From Amycolatopsis sp. WAC 01376 (GTDB lineage: Bacteria; Actinomycetota; Actinomycetes; Mycobacteriales; Pseudonocardiaceae), in assembly GCF_003947415.1 (NCBI RefSeq), contig NZ_QHKL01000008.1, positions 310,001 through 374,000 on the forward strand: DNA of 64,000 bases. Direction: 5' to 3'. The notes under the pieces are model-generated. The model was given only the letters and a program-made list of their open reading frames with translations, ran no database searches and was not told where the DNA came from. The position numbers were made by a program, and so were the translations under genes. Shown one piece after another: positions 25,079-32,460 of the stretch (its first letter is position 1; each line of letters begins with the position of its first letter).

Positions 25079-26266
25079 ATGAAGATCCGCTCCACGACCG
25101 GCGAGGACCGCGCCGTCTTCGTCGACACCATGTTCACCGCGTTCGCCCGGTTCCCGGAGACCTCCGCCGAGACCTGGTCCGCTCTCGAAATGGACCGCGG
25201 CCTGCTCGCCGAGACGGCGGACGGGCGGCCCGTCGGCACGGCCGCCGCGTATTCCTTCGAGCTCACCCTTCCCGGTGAGGTCGTCGTCCCGGTCGCCGGA
25301 GTGACCGCCGTCGGCGTCCTGCCCTCGCACCGGCGGCGGGGCGTGCTCAGCGCGATGATGCGGCATCAGCTCGCCGAGTTCCGGGAGCGGGGCGAGTTCC
25401 TCTCCGTACTATTGGCGTCGGAGGCGCTGATCTACCGCCGGTTCGGCTACGGACCGGCGACCTACACCCGGCGCATGACGGTGCGACGCCATCAGGCCGC
25501 CTTCACCGTCCCCGACGCGGACGGCGGCTCGATCGAGGTGCTGCGCCGCACCGAATGCGGCGAGATGCTGGAAGAGATCTACGACCGGTACCGCCGGGCC
25601 CGGCCCGGCGCGCTGTCCCGTCCACCCCACTGGTGGTCCGCGGGGGCCGGACAGCCGCCGATCTCCCGGGCATCGCGGTACATCGCCGTGCACCGCGACG
25701 CCGACGGCGTCCCGGACGGCTACGCCTCCTATTTCCTCACCGAGCCCAGCACCTTGACCGTCGACGAGACCATCACCGTCGACGACGACGTGTCCACGGC
25801 TTTGGCGCGGTTCGTGCTCGGGCACGACCTGATCACCGAGGTCGTCTTCAAGCACTGCCCTCCCGACCATCCGCTGCGGTGGCAGCTCGAGGACTTCCGC
25901 GCCGGTGAAGTCGGCAGCGACATGGACTGGCTCTGGGTACGGCTGCTGGACATCCCTCGCGCCCTCACCGCCCGCGGCTGGTCCACCGACGGTGAACTCG
26001 TCCTCGACGTCGACGACCCCGCGCTCGGCGAGCACAGCCGCTACCTGCTCGCCATCCGGGGCGGCGAGGCGGACTGCGTCCCGACGGACGCCGAACCCGA
26101 CCTGTCCCTGGACGTGAGCGATCTGGGCTCGATCTACCTCGGCGGCACGGTCCCGAGCACGCTCGTGCGGGCCGGGCGCATCAAGGCCCATCGCGCGGAC
26201 GCGGCGGCGCTCGCCGACGCCCTCTTCCGCACCGAACGATCGCCGCACTGCCTGCACTGGTTCTGA
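25079..26266 (+). CDS. Eis-like GNAT family N-acetyltransferase
   Basis: A 395-residue protein with the three-part layout of Eis (enhanced intracellular survival) enzymes: an N-terminal GNAT domain with the acetyl-CoA loop VGVLPSHRRRGVLSAMMRHQL, a second degenerate GNAT domain, and an SCP2-like C-terminal domain ending in the conserved aromatic carboxylate tail (CLHWF). Eis proteins acetylate amines on aminoglycosides or proteins at several positions. I chose ATG 25079; a GTG six bases upstream is in frame but overlaps a possible -10, and the ATG may be leaderless. Substrate is unknown and no resistance phenotype should be assumed. Confidence 0.88.
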   Translation: MKIRSTTGEDRAVFVDTMFTAFARFPETSAETWSALEMDRGLLAETADGRPVGTAAAYSFELTLPGEVVVPVAGVTAVGVLPSHRRRGVLSAMMRHQLAEFRERGEFLSVLLASEALIYRRFGYGPATYTRRMTVRRHQAAFTVPDADGGSIEVLRRTECGEMLEEIYDRYRRARPGALSRPPHWWSAGAGQPPISRASRYIAVHRDADGVPDGYASYFLTEPSTLTVDETITVDDDVSTALARFVLGHDLITEVVFKHCPPDHPLRWQLEDFRAGEVGSDMDWLWVRLLDIPRALTARGWSTDGELVLDVDDPALGEHSRYLLAIRGGEADCVPTDAEPDLSLDVSDLGSIYLGGTVPSTLVRAGRIKAHRADAAALADALFRTERSPHCLHWF

Positions 26267-26301
26267 TCGCGAGGGGCCCGGTCTCAGAGCGCGGACGTTC
26301 G

Positions 26302-26330
26302 TTGACACCCCGTAGCACCACTGCTCTACT
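26302..26330 (+). promoter_or_regulatory. Sigma-70 promoter driving a leaderless leader peptide
   Basis: TTGACA (26302-26307) and TCTACT (26325-26330) are 17 bp apart. The expected start point, seven bases downstream, is exactly the A of ATG 26338, so the leader peptide would be translated from a leaderless mRNA. Confidence 0.6.
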
Positions 26331-26337
26331 CGGACGC

Positions 26338-26364
26338 ATGGACGACATCCGCTGTACGGCCTGA
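26338..26364 (+). CDS. Leader peptide MDDIRCTA upstream of the DszC-like gene
   Basis: An eight-codon frame (ATG to TGA) positioned at the predicted transcription start of the monooxygenase mRNA. It contains an Arg-Cys pair shortly before the stop and is followed 33 nt later by a large perfect hairpin. Leaderless cysteine-containing small frames are known in mycobacteria as cysteine-responsive attenuators of sulfur genes. The downstream gene belongs to a desulfurisation-type family, which fits. Function is inferred from layout alone. Confidence 0.5.
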   Translation: MDDIRCTA

Positions 26365-26397
26365 ATCAGTTTCCGCGCTCTCTTTCCGAGAAACACC

Positions 26398-26435
26398 CGG
26401 GAATTCCGGGCGCTCCGCCCTGCCCGGAATTCCCG
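26398..26435 (+). promoter_or_regulatory. Attenuator-like hairpin before the DszC-like gene
   Basis: CGGGAATTCCGGGC (26398-26411) and GCCCGGAATTCCCG (26422-26435) are perfect 14-bp arms with a 10-nt loop. Each arm is itself partly self-complementary (GGAATTCC), allowing alternative folding. The hairpin ends 28 nt before the ATG of the monooxygenase, so it could attenuate transcription or mask translation depending on ribosome position on the leader peptide. Confidence 0.6.
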
Positions 26436-26463
26436 TTCGCCCTCGCACAGAACGGAATCCAGC

Positions 26464-27669
26464 ATGACCACGACCGAGAACCGGATCCGATCGGCCAGTG
26501 AATGGCTGACGGCCGCGAAAGACGTCGCCGACGAACTCGCGGTGAACGCGGCCGAGCGCGACCGGAAGAACGAGACACCGTACGCGGAAGTCCAGCTGCT
26601 GAAGGATTCCGGCCTGGTGACGCTGCTCGGTCCTGTCGAGCACGGCGGTGGCGGCCAGAGCTGGGAGACCGCTTATCGCGTGACCCGCGAGGTCGCGCGC
26701 GGCGACGGCTCCATCGGCCAATTGCTCGGCTATCACTACCTTTGGGCGTGGGCCGCCCGGCTGGTGGCGACCGACGACCAGATCGCCGCGGTGGAAGAGC
26801 TGTACACACGGAACAACTTCTTCTTCGGCGGCGCTGTCAATCCTCGCGATTCCGATCTGAAGATCAGCGAGGAGGGCGACGAGATCGTCTACAACGGACA
26901 CAAGTCGTTCTCCACCGGCAGCAAGGTTTCCGATTTGACCGTGCTCGAAGGCGTTCTCGAGGGCACCGAGGACCACGTCTTCGCCATCGTTCCGTCCGCA
27001 CAGGACGGTATCGTCTTCCATGACGACTGGGACAACATCGGCCAGCGGCTCACCGAATCGGGCAGCATCACCATCACCGGCGTGCGTGTCCCGTGGGCAA
27101 GCGCGGCGGGTTACGTCGACAAGAAGTTCCGGCCCCTGACCTACAACACGCTCAACGTCCCGGCGATCCAGCTGGTGTTCGCGAACTTCTATCTCGGTAT
27201 CGCGCAGGGAGCACTGGAAACCGCGCTGGCGTACACACGCGAGCACACCCGCGCATGGCCGTACGGCGGCGACAACAAGGCTTCCGCCAGTGAAGAGTGG
27301 TACATCCTCGAAGGCTACGGCGATCTCCAGTCGAAGCTGTGGGCGGCCGAAGCGTTGGTGGACAAGGCCGGAGCGGCGATTTCGGCCGTCCTGCACGCGC
27401 CGCGCGAGGAGCTGACGCCCGAGGCACGCGGCGAGGTCGCGGTCCTCATCGCCGCCGCCAAGCAGCGGGTGATCGACACCGGACTGGAGATCGGTACGAA
27501 GGTCTTCGAGCTGACCGGCGCCCGCGCGAGCGCCACGAAATTCGGCCTGGACCGGTTCTGGCGGAATCTGCGTACGCATTCTCTCCACGACCCGGTGGCC
27601 TACAAACGCCGCGAAGTCGGTGCTTACGCGCTGCTGAACGAACTTCCGGAACCCACCTGGTACACCTGA
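26464..27669 (+). CDS. Acyl-CoA dehydrogenase-fold flavin monooxygenase (DszC/SfnB-like)
   Basis: A 401-residue protein with the acyl-CoA dehydrogenase fold: N-terminal helices with LLKDSGLVTLLGPVEHGGGG, middle beta domain (FFFGGAVNPRDSDLK, GHKSFSTGS) and C-terminal helices (VFANFYLGIAQGALE, FRNLRTHSLHDPVAYKRREV-like end). The R-T-H-S-L-H-D-P-x-A-Y motif is typical of the FMNH2-dependent DszC/SfnB branch, which oxygenates sulfur or nitrogen compounds such as dibenzothiophene or sulfones, not of true acyl-CoA dehydrogenases. A leaderless Cys-containing leader peptide and hairpin precede it. It is monocistronic; the flavin reductase partner is not in the window. Confidence 0.85.
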   Translation: MTTTENRIRSASEWLTAAKDVADELAVNAAERDRKNETPYAEVQLLKDSGLVTLLGPVEHGGGGQSWETAYRVTREVARGDGSIGQLLGYHYLWAWAARLVATDDQIAAVEELYTRNNFFFGGAVNPRDSDLKISEEGDEIVYNGHKSFSTGSKVSDLTVLEGVLEGTEDHVFAIVPSAQDGIVFHDDWDNIGQRLTESGSITITGVRVPWASAAGYVDKKFRPLTYNTLNVPAIQLVFANFYLGIAQGALETALAYTREHTRAWPYGGDNKASASEEWYILEGYGDLQSKLWAAEALVDKAGAAISAVLHAPREELTPEARGEVAVLIAAAKQRVIDTGLEIGTKVFELTGARASATKFGLDRFWRNLRTHSLHDPVAYKRREVGAYALLNELPEPTWYT

Positions 27670-27681
27670 ACCCGGCCGACG

Positions 27682-28218
27682 CTAGCGCGCGACGGAATAG
27701 GTGAGCAACAGCGCACCCGAAGCGAACCGGCGCTCATCGACGAGCGTGAGCGCCGTCTTCGCGTACTCACCGTCGAACAGCCGTGTCCCGCCGCCGAGGA
27801 GGACCGGGTTCACGACGAGCCGCACTTCGTCGAGCAGCCCGAGCCGGGCGGCGGACGTCGCGGCCCCTCCCCCGGCGAAGAGCGCGATGTCACCTTCGAG
27901 ACCGGCGAGCGCCGAAGCGTCTTCGATCAGGTGGGAGTTATGCCAGGTCGTGCTCTGGAGCGTGCGCGACAGGACGTACTTCGGCAGTTCGTGCATCCGG
28001 CGCCGCTGCGTGGCCGAGACCTCGTCCCCGGCGGTCGGCCAATAGCCGGCGAGTTCCTCGTAGGCCTTGCGGCCGAAGGCCATGCCGTCGAGCGACTCCA
28101 GCAGCTCGTCGATGTGTGCCTGGAACTCGTCGTCGGCGAACCGCCAGTCGATGTCGCCCGCGGCGTCGGCGATGTAGCCGTCGAGCGAAACGTTGACGTG
28201 CAGGAAGAGGCGACCCAT
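27682..28218 (-). CDS. Dihydrofolate reductase-like (RibD C-terminal) protein
   Basis: A 178-residue protein with the RibD C-terminal/DHFR fold: LFLHVNVSLDGYIAD at the start, DGMAFGRKAYEELAGYWP, LFAGGGAATSAARLGLLDEVRL and VNPVLLGGGTRLF. These small NADPH-binding reductases are widespread in actinobacteria and their substrates are unknown. Start ATG 28218 follows GAGGAG. The gene is divergent from a TetR regulator across a 90-bp region with repeated CAAGAAGT sites and is presumably its main target. Confidence 0.9.
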   Translation of the reverse strand: MGRLFLHVNVSLDGYIADAAGDIDWRFADDEFQAHIDELLESLDGMAFGRKAYEELAGYWPTAGDEVSATQRRRMHELPKYVLSRTLQSTTWHNSHLIEDASALAGLEGDIALFAGGGAATSAARLGLLDEVRLVVNPVLLGGGTRLFDGEYAKTALTLVDERRFASGALLLTYSVAR

Positions 28219-28252
28219 GTGAACTCCTCGTACGACTTTTTGAACACCTGAA

Positions 28253-28294
28253 CAAGAAGTCAAGGTACACTTCTTGAACGCACTGTCAAGAAGT
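28253..28294. promoter_or_regulatory. TetR-type operator with three CAAGAAGT sites
   Basis: CAAGAAGT (28253-28260) and ACTTCTTG (28269-28276) form a perfect inverted repeat with an 8-bp spacer. A third CAAGAAGT (28287-28294) forms a second inverted repeat with the middle one. A degenerate ACTTTTTG lies near 28235. All sit between the divergent DHFR-like and TetR genes. Confidence 0.65.
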
Positions 28295-28308
28295 CGTAGG
28301 ATGCTGCC

Positions 28309-28896
28309 ATGCCACGCACGGGACGGCCGCGATCCTTCGACGAAGACCAGGTGATCGGCGGAGCGCTCGACGTCTTCTGGCGGCAGGGTTACTCGGCCAC
28401 GTCGATGCGGGATCTGAAGGAGGAGCTCGGCATCCTGCCAGGAAGCCTGTACGCCGCGTATGGCGACAAGCACGCGCTTTTCCTGCGAGCGCTGGAACGC
28501 TACGCGGCCGGCACCGCGAACCAGGCGGACGCTCTCGCCGAAGGCCCGGTTCTCGCACTTCTGCGCGAGCTGCTGCTCAGTGTCCTGGAAGCGGCGCGGG
28601 AAACCCCGGGACGCGGGTGCCTGCTGGGCAACACCGCCGCCGAACTGCTACCCGCCGACGAAGCCGCCGGAAAGATCGTCCACAGTGGATTCGAAGCACT
28701 GGAAACCGGTATCACGCAAGGACTCGAAGCCGCACAGCGCGCCGGCGAGATCCGCGCGGACGTCGACTGCGGGACGCAGGCACGGCTCCTGCTCGTCGTC
28801 ATGCAGGGCCTGCACGTGGTGGCCAGGGCGGAGGCGGATCCGCGCCGCCTCACCGACGCGGTCAACGCCGCTCTGGCGCCCTTGACAACGAAGTGA
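28309..28896 (+). CDS. TetR/AcrR family transcriptional regulator
   Basis: A 195-residue regulator with the N-terminal helix-turn-helix typical of the AcrR/NemR-like branch (RSFDEDQVIGGALDVFWRQG, then SMRDLKEELGILPGSLYAAYG) and a C-terminal ligand domain with GRGCLLGNTAAELLP, a motif frequent in regulators that sense electrophiles or dyes. It is head to head with the DHFR-like reductase gene and three CAAGAAGT half-sites lie between them. A strong bidirectional hairpin follows four bases after its stop. Confidence 0.93.
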   Translation: MPRTGRPRSFDEDQVIGGALDVFWRQGYSATSMRDLKEELGILPGSLYAAYGDKHALFLRALERYAAGTANQADALAEGPVLALLRELLLSVLEAARETPGRGCLLGNTAAELLPADEAAGKIVHSGFEALETGITQGLEAAQRAGEIRADVDCGTQARLLLVVMQGLHVVARAEADPRRLTDAVNAALAPLTTK

Positions 28897-28899
28897 CCC

Positions 28900-28929
28900 C
28901 TGGGCAACACCGCTGCCGGTGTTGCCCAG
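28900..28929. terminator. Bidirectional hairpin terminator
   Basis: CTGGGCAACACCG (28900-28912) and CGGTGTTGCCCAG (28917-28929) are perfect 13-bp arms with a CTGC loop, sitting between the converging TetR (ends 28896) and Spo0M (ends 28939) genes. Confidence 0.8.
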
Positions 28930-28938
28930 CCGGCCGGA

Positions 28939-29910
28939 TCACTCCTCGAAGCCGTCGCCGCCGTCGAAGGCGTCCTCCATGACTTCGCCGAGGATCATGC
29001 CGCCGACCACTCCGGCCGCGGCACCGGCGACCATGCCGCCCATCCCGGGACCACGCCTGCCGTGGTGACCGTGATGTCCGTGGTGGTCGTGATCGTGGCC
29101 GTAGTGCTCCTGGTGCCCGCCGAACATGGCGTGCCCGCCGCCGGACTCGGCGACCTTGGCCAGCCAGCCGTCGATGGCCGCGGCCCAGTCGGTGCGCAGA
29201 GCCTCCTCGTGCGAGACGTGGAAGCGGCCGAAGGAGTCACCGCCGGAGCGGAACATGCCACCACGCCGGTCGGCTTCCAGCACCACGACGAGGTCGTCGG
29301 GGCCGGCGACGAAGGTCAGCTCCACCTGGCTGACGCGGCCGGCGTAGCGCGACGGCGGGAAGAACTCGATCTCCTGGAAGAACCCGAGCTCCTGCCGGAC
29401 GCCGTGCAGCTGCCCGGCTTCGACGTCGGCGCTGCGGAAGGAGAAGCCCAGCTCGCCGAACGCCTCCAGCACCCGATCCTGCGATTCCAGCGGGCCGACC
29501 AGCACCGGGTCGAGGTCGCCCTTGTCCGGCGCGCCGGCGATGACGAGCTCGGTCCGCACTCCGACGACCATGCCCGGCAACTCCCGTCCGCCGACGGCGC
29601 TGATCGGCGTCTCCCACGGCAAGGCGAGCTGGAACGGGATGGTGGTCAGCTGCCCCGCCGTCACCTTCACCTTGCGGCCCGCGCTGACCCGCAGGAACTC
29701 CGCGGTCCCGGCACGCTCGTGGTCGCCGCGCTCCACCTCGACCCTGGTGACCAGCGAAAGCAGGATCTCCTCGATCTGGGCGTCGCTCGAACCGCCCTGG
29801 ATGCGGACCTGGCCGGTGATCACCTCGCCGGGAACGGCGTGCGGTGAGTCGAGCACGGTGTCGACGGACGGGCCGCCGACCCCGAAGGCGCTGAGCATCC
29901 GTTTGAACAT
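28939..29910 (-). CDS. Spo0M family (arrestin-like) protein with His-rich tail
   Basis: A 323-residue protein. Residues 1-245 form the sporulation-control Spo0M/arrestin-like beta fold (SVDTVLDSPHAVPGEVITGQ, IPFQLALPWETPI, VGVRTELVIAGAPDKGDLDP). The C-terminal ~80 residues contain a histidine cluster (about 14 His within HQEHYGHDHDHHGHHGHHG) and a glycine-rich, possibly membrane-interacting GGMVAGAAAGVVGGMILGE segment before an acidic end. The His cluster could bind metal. In Bacillus Spo0M influences sporulation and cell shape; in actinomycetes its role is unsettled. Start ATG 29910 follows GGAGGAA. It is monocistronic. Confidence 0.9.
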   Translation of the reverse strand: MFKRMLSAFGVGGPSVDTVLDSPHAVPGEVITGQVRIQGGSSDAQIEEILLSLVTRVEVERGDHERAGTAEFLRVSAGRKVKVTAGQLTTIPFQLALPWETPISAVGGRELPGMVVGVRTELVIAGAPDKGDLDPVLVGPLESQDRVLEAFGELGFSFRSADVEAGQLHGVRQELGFFQEIEFFPPSRYAGRVSQVELTFVAGPDDLVVVLEADRRGGMFRSGGDSFGRFHVSHEEALRTDWAAAIDGWLAKVAESGGGHAMFGGHQEHYGHDHDHHGHHGHHGRRGPGMGGMVAGAAAGVVGGMILGEVMEDAFDGGDGFEE

Positions 29911-30045
29911 CAGGGATTTCCTCCGCTGGGTACTGGAAAAGGAGTGCCGGAACACTCGACTACTACCGAGATCCGCCGTCGCCCGCCAGGCAAACCGGGT
30001 TAAAAAACCCTAAACGGGCGCGACGTCACTACCTTCGCCGGATCG

Positions 30046-30094
30046 ACTGAAGGCTCCCTTCGCCGCGTCTGATGCGACGAAAGGAGCCTTCAGT
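30046..30094. repeat. GTGAAGG-family hairpin
   Basis: ACTGAAGGCTCC (30046-30057) pairs perfectly with GGAGCCTTCAGT (30083-30094). It is a divergent member of the family also seen at 13041 and 43307. Confidence 0.55.
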
Positions 30095-30109
30095 CCTGGT
30101 CAGGCGCGA

Positions 30110-30355
30110 GGGGGTCGTGAGTGGCGGCGTTCTCCTGGTGGTGAGGGCCTCCTTTCACGCAGGGCGTGACTCGCGTGCTTGGTGACGTAACTCGCGTATC
30201 TGGATGCCGCACTCGGTGGTACGGAGTCTGAACACGCGAGATCCGGGTCTGAGCACGCGAGGGCGATGTCGCGTCACCCAGCCCCCCGCCTCACCCGAGA
30301 CACGACACGTTTGCCTTACCTCTCAATAGAACCCGAATCGCCACTCACGACCCCC
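30110..30355. repeat. Long-range 17-bp inverted repeat bounding an intergenic repeat block
   Basis: GGGGGTCGTGAGTGGCG (30110-30126) and CGCCACTCACGACCCCC (30339-30355) are perfect inverted copies 212 bp apart and share the core of the hairpin at 10108-10161. The segment between them carries ACTCGCGTG-type repeats and no gene. It looks like a hairpin of the 10108 type into whose loop other sequence has been inserted, or a small non-autonomous element. Confidence 0.45.
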
Positions 30356-30414
30356 GGCACCGACCACGCCACGTTTGCTCCTGTTCGGGGTGAGCCCCCC
30401 ACCCCCGCGAAAAA

Positions 30415-30467
30415 GCGGGTGGACCCCGCCGCCGGGGTGTGGGTCCCGGCGGCGGGAGTCCACCCGC
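30415..30467 (-). terminator. Intrinsic terminator of the intradiol dioxygenase gene
   Basis: GCGGGTGGAC (30415-30424) and GTCCACCCGC (30458-30467) pair, extended inward by CCGCCGCCGGG/CCCGGCGGCGG. On the minus strand the hairpin is followed by CTTTTTC, the only T-tract terminator of this kind that I see in the window. It lies 29 bp past the stop codon. Confidence 0.75.
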
Positions 30468-30495
30468 GTTTATCTCCCTCCGCAGCGGCTGTCCG

Positions 30496-31341
30496 TCACT
30501 CCGCGCGCCACAACGCGGGTGTGGACGGCGGCTCCCAGCCGGGCTGGGCCGTGTGCGCCTGCAAGCACACATAACCGCGACCGCTGTAGGTGACCCGGGT
30601 ACCCGCGGAATAGCCGGTTCCTGCGGCCCAGGTCGTCCCGCCGGGCGGGTTGGAGGTCGAAGTCGACGTCGTCGGCGTCGTCTGCGTCGTACTGGTCGGC
30701 CGGGTGGTCGACGTCTGCGGCACGTTCAGCACGAAGTCGAACGCGGCCTGCCTGCCGGGAGGCGCGTCCCGCACGGTCATCAGCAGCCGCGGGTCGAAGA
30801 TCGAGTCGGTGTTGTTGCGCGGCTCGTTGGGGAAGTAGAGCTGCGTGGTCAGCACCGGCCTGCCGGGGGCCTGGACCTTGACGTGGATGTGCCGCGTACG
30901 ACCGGGGTACAGGCCGGGCACGATCGTGCTCAGCGAGAACGCGCCCTGGTCGTTGGTGAACTGGTGACCGCGGAAGGTGTACCCCACGTTGTCGTAGGCG
31001 CCGTTGACGTCGGCCTGCCAGAAGTCCAGCAGCACCCGCGAGATCGGCAGGCACCCGAGACCGAAGACGTAGCCGGAGACGGTGAGCCTCGTCCCTTGTG
31101 TGTTCGGCGTGACGAGCGACGTCCGCTGCGGGGAATTCGGCTTGAAGTAAGGACCTTCGGTCTGCGGCGGGGTCGGGTCGTCTCCGTCGTCACAGGCCGG
31201 GGTCAGCTCGGGTGCCTGGCCGCTCGCGACGGTGGTGCGCGCGAGCGCGGGGCCGCCGATCAACGCGACCGGGGCGGCGACTCCGGCGGCCAGTGCCGCC
31301 TTCAGCACAGTCTTTCGGCTGAGCTTGTTCTCTTCGTCCAT
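30496..31341 (-). CDS. Exported intradiol ring-cleavage dioxygenase with chitin-binding module
   Basis: A 281-residue protein. An N-terminal Tat-like signal (SRKTVLKAALAAG) precedes the intradiol dioxygenase domain (about 50-210) with the non-heme Fe(III) ligands Tyr116, Tyr145, His151 and His153 (GAYDN, LYPGRTRHIHVK). A Thr/Ser-rich linker (about 214-238) leads to a C-terminal ~40-residue CBM5/12-type module (WAAGTGYSAGTRVTYSGRGY, VCLQAHTAQPGWEPP). The enzyme should cleave catechol-type rings outside the cell while bound to chitin or another polysaccharide. Start ATG 31341 follows GAGGAGCAGGT. The AraC gene is 78 nt upstream on the same strand. Confidence 0.92.
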   Translation of the reverse strand: MDEENKLSRKTVLKAALAAGVAAPVALIGGPALARTTVASGQAPELTPACDDGDDPTPPQTEGPYFKPNSPQRTSLVTPNTQGTRLTVSGYVFGLGCLPISRVLLDFWQADVNGAYDNVGYTFRGHQFTNDQGAFSLSTIVPGLYPGRTRHIHVKVQAPGRPVLTTQLYFPNEPRNNTDSIFDPRLLMTVRDAPPGRQAAFDFVLNVPQTSTTRPTSTTQTTPTTSTSTSNPPGGTTWAAGTGYSAGTRVTYSGRGYVCLQAHTAQPGWEPPSTPALWRAE

Positions 31342-31408
31342 ACCTGCTCCTCGTGGGGGCTTCGGGAATCACCCTCGACGGTATGGAGAAGATCAGCTGC
31401 GGACGATG

Positions 31409-31425
31409 GACTGACTTGGTCAGTC
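31409..31425. promoter_or_regulatory. GACTGAC/GTCAGTC palindrome at the end of the AraC gene
   Basis: GACTGAC (31409-31415) and GTCAGTC (31419-31425) are perfect 7-bp arms with a 3-bp centre, overlapping the AraC stop codon and lying 68 bp upstream of the dioxygenase start. It may be a regulator site for the dioxygenase promoter. Confidence 0.4.
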
Positions 31426-32325
31426 GTGGTGAATCTCCGGGGCCGCGTCACCGGTCCGGCGATAATCGCCGGGGCTCAGTCCCGTTTCACGCCGGAAGAA
31501 CCGGCAGAAATACGCGGGATCCGCGAATCCGACCCGGCTCGCGACCTGCCGGACGGTGAGATCCGTGCCGAGCAGGAACCGTTTCGCCTCCCGTGTCCTC
31601 GCCTCTCGCATCAGTTGTGCCGCCGTCCGGCCGGTCGCTGTTTTCACCGCGTCGGTCAGATATCCCGGCGTGACGCCGATGCGTTCCGCGAGCGCGCCGA
31701 CCGACCAGAGCCCGAGGTCGGGCCGCCCGAGCAACCGGGCGAATTCCGTGCCCACCGCCTGAGCCCTGGCCGGCGGACGTGGATCCGCCAGCCCCGGGAG
31801 CCGTCCCGCCCGCACGATCAGCACGTGCATCAGGGCTCGCAGCACCGAATCGGTCCCCTGCCCGCCACAACGGAATTCCTCGTCCAATTCCGCGACCAGC
31901 CGGGCCGTCTCCTCGGCCGCGCGTTCGTCGAGCCGCCACGGCTGCTGGCTCAGCCGACGCAGGGTTTCGCGATCCGCCGGATGTTCGAGCAGGAAATCGT
32001 CGGTGAACAACACGACGAATCCGCTGAGATCGCGGGCATCCCAATGATGTACCTGCCCCGGTGTTATGACCGCCAGTTGTGGTGGCCCCAATTCCCAGCG
32101 CGTGAAATCGATGACGTGGTCGCCGGTGCCGCCGGTGACGTGGACTATTTCGTAGAACGTGTGCCGATGCGGGAACGCCGCCCGCGACATCGGCCCGATC
32201 GTGTCGAAGGTGCCGACCGTGAACGGCAGGGCGTCCGGCGCGCGGACCTCCAGCCGATGCAGCGGCAATTCCCCCGCCTTCGGTTTCAGGCAGGGCGTCC
32301 TGGGCAACACCGTCGTTCCGCGCAT
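31420..32325 (-). CDS. AraC family transcriptional regulator
   Basis: A 301-residue protein with an N-terminal cupin sensing domain (FPHRHTFYEIVHVTGGTGDH, ITPGQVHHWD) and a C-terminal double helix-turn-helix (VGALAERIGVTPGYLTDAVK, RQVASRVGFADPAYFCRFFRRETGLSPGDYRR split over two helices). Start ATG 32325 follows AAAGGG. It is immediately upstream of the secreted intradiol dioxygenase and probably activates it in response to an aromatic compound. It diverges from the GT87 gene. Confidence 0.93.
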   Translation of the reverse strand: MRGTTVLPRTPCLKPKAGELPLHRLEVRAPDALPFTVGTFDTIGPMSRAAFPHRHTFYEIVHVTGGTGDHVIDFTRWELGPPQLAVITPGQVHHWDARDLSGFVVLFTDDFLLEHPADRETLRRLSQQPWRLDERAAEETARLVAELDEEFRCGGQGTDSVLRALMHVLIVRAGRLPGLADPRPPARAQAVGTEFARLLGRPDLGLWSVGALAERIGVTPGYLTDAVKTATGRTAAQLMREARTREAKRFLLGTDLTVRQVASRVGFADPAYFCRFFRRETGLSPGDYRRTGDAAPEIHHD

Positions 32326-32460
32326 GGTCCGGTCCCTTTCACCACACTGGGAATGAAAAGTCTAGACCAATGCGTGGTGCGCTGACTGCCGACGGAAGTC
32401 GCTTCTCGCCCGACCGGTACAGTCGAGATCATCGACGCACGTCCGAAGGGTCACCACGCG

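Larger units (their letters stand above)
29911..30495. other. Gene-free intergenic region rich in repeats
   Basis: No gene is visible in this 585-bp gap. Near 30165-30265 lie several ACTCGCGTG/CACGCGAG cores of the dispersed family seen at 166-330 and about 9,890. Two hairpins and a long-range inverted repeat are annotated separately. The Spo0M promoter should lie within its first 150 bases but shows no clear consensus. Confidence 0.5.

Noticed and set aside
26464..27669. True acyl-CoA dehydrogenase of fatty-acid oxidation
   Set aside because: The catalytic Glu region is replaced and the R-T-H-S-L-H-D-P-x-A-Y motif marks the DszC/SfnB monooxygenase branch.
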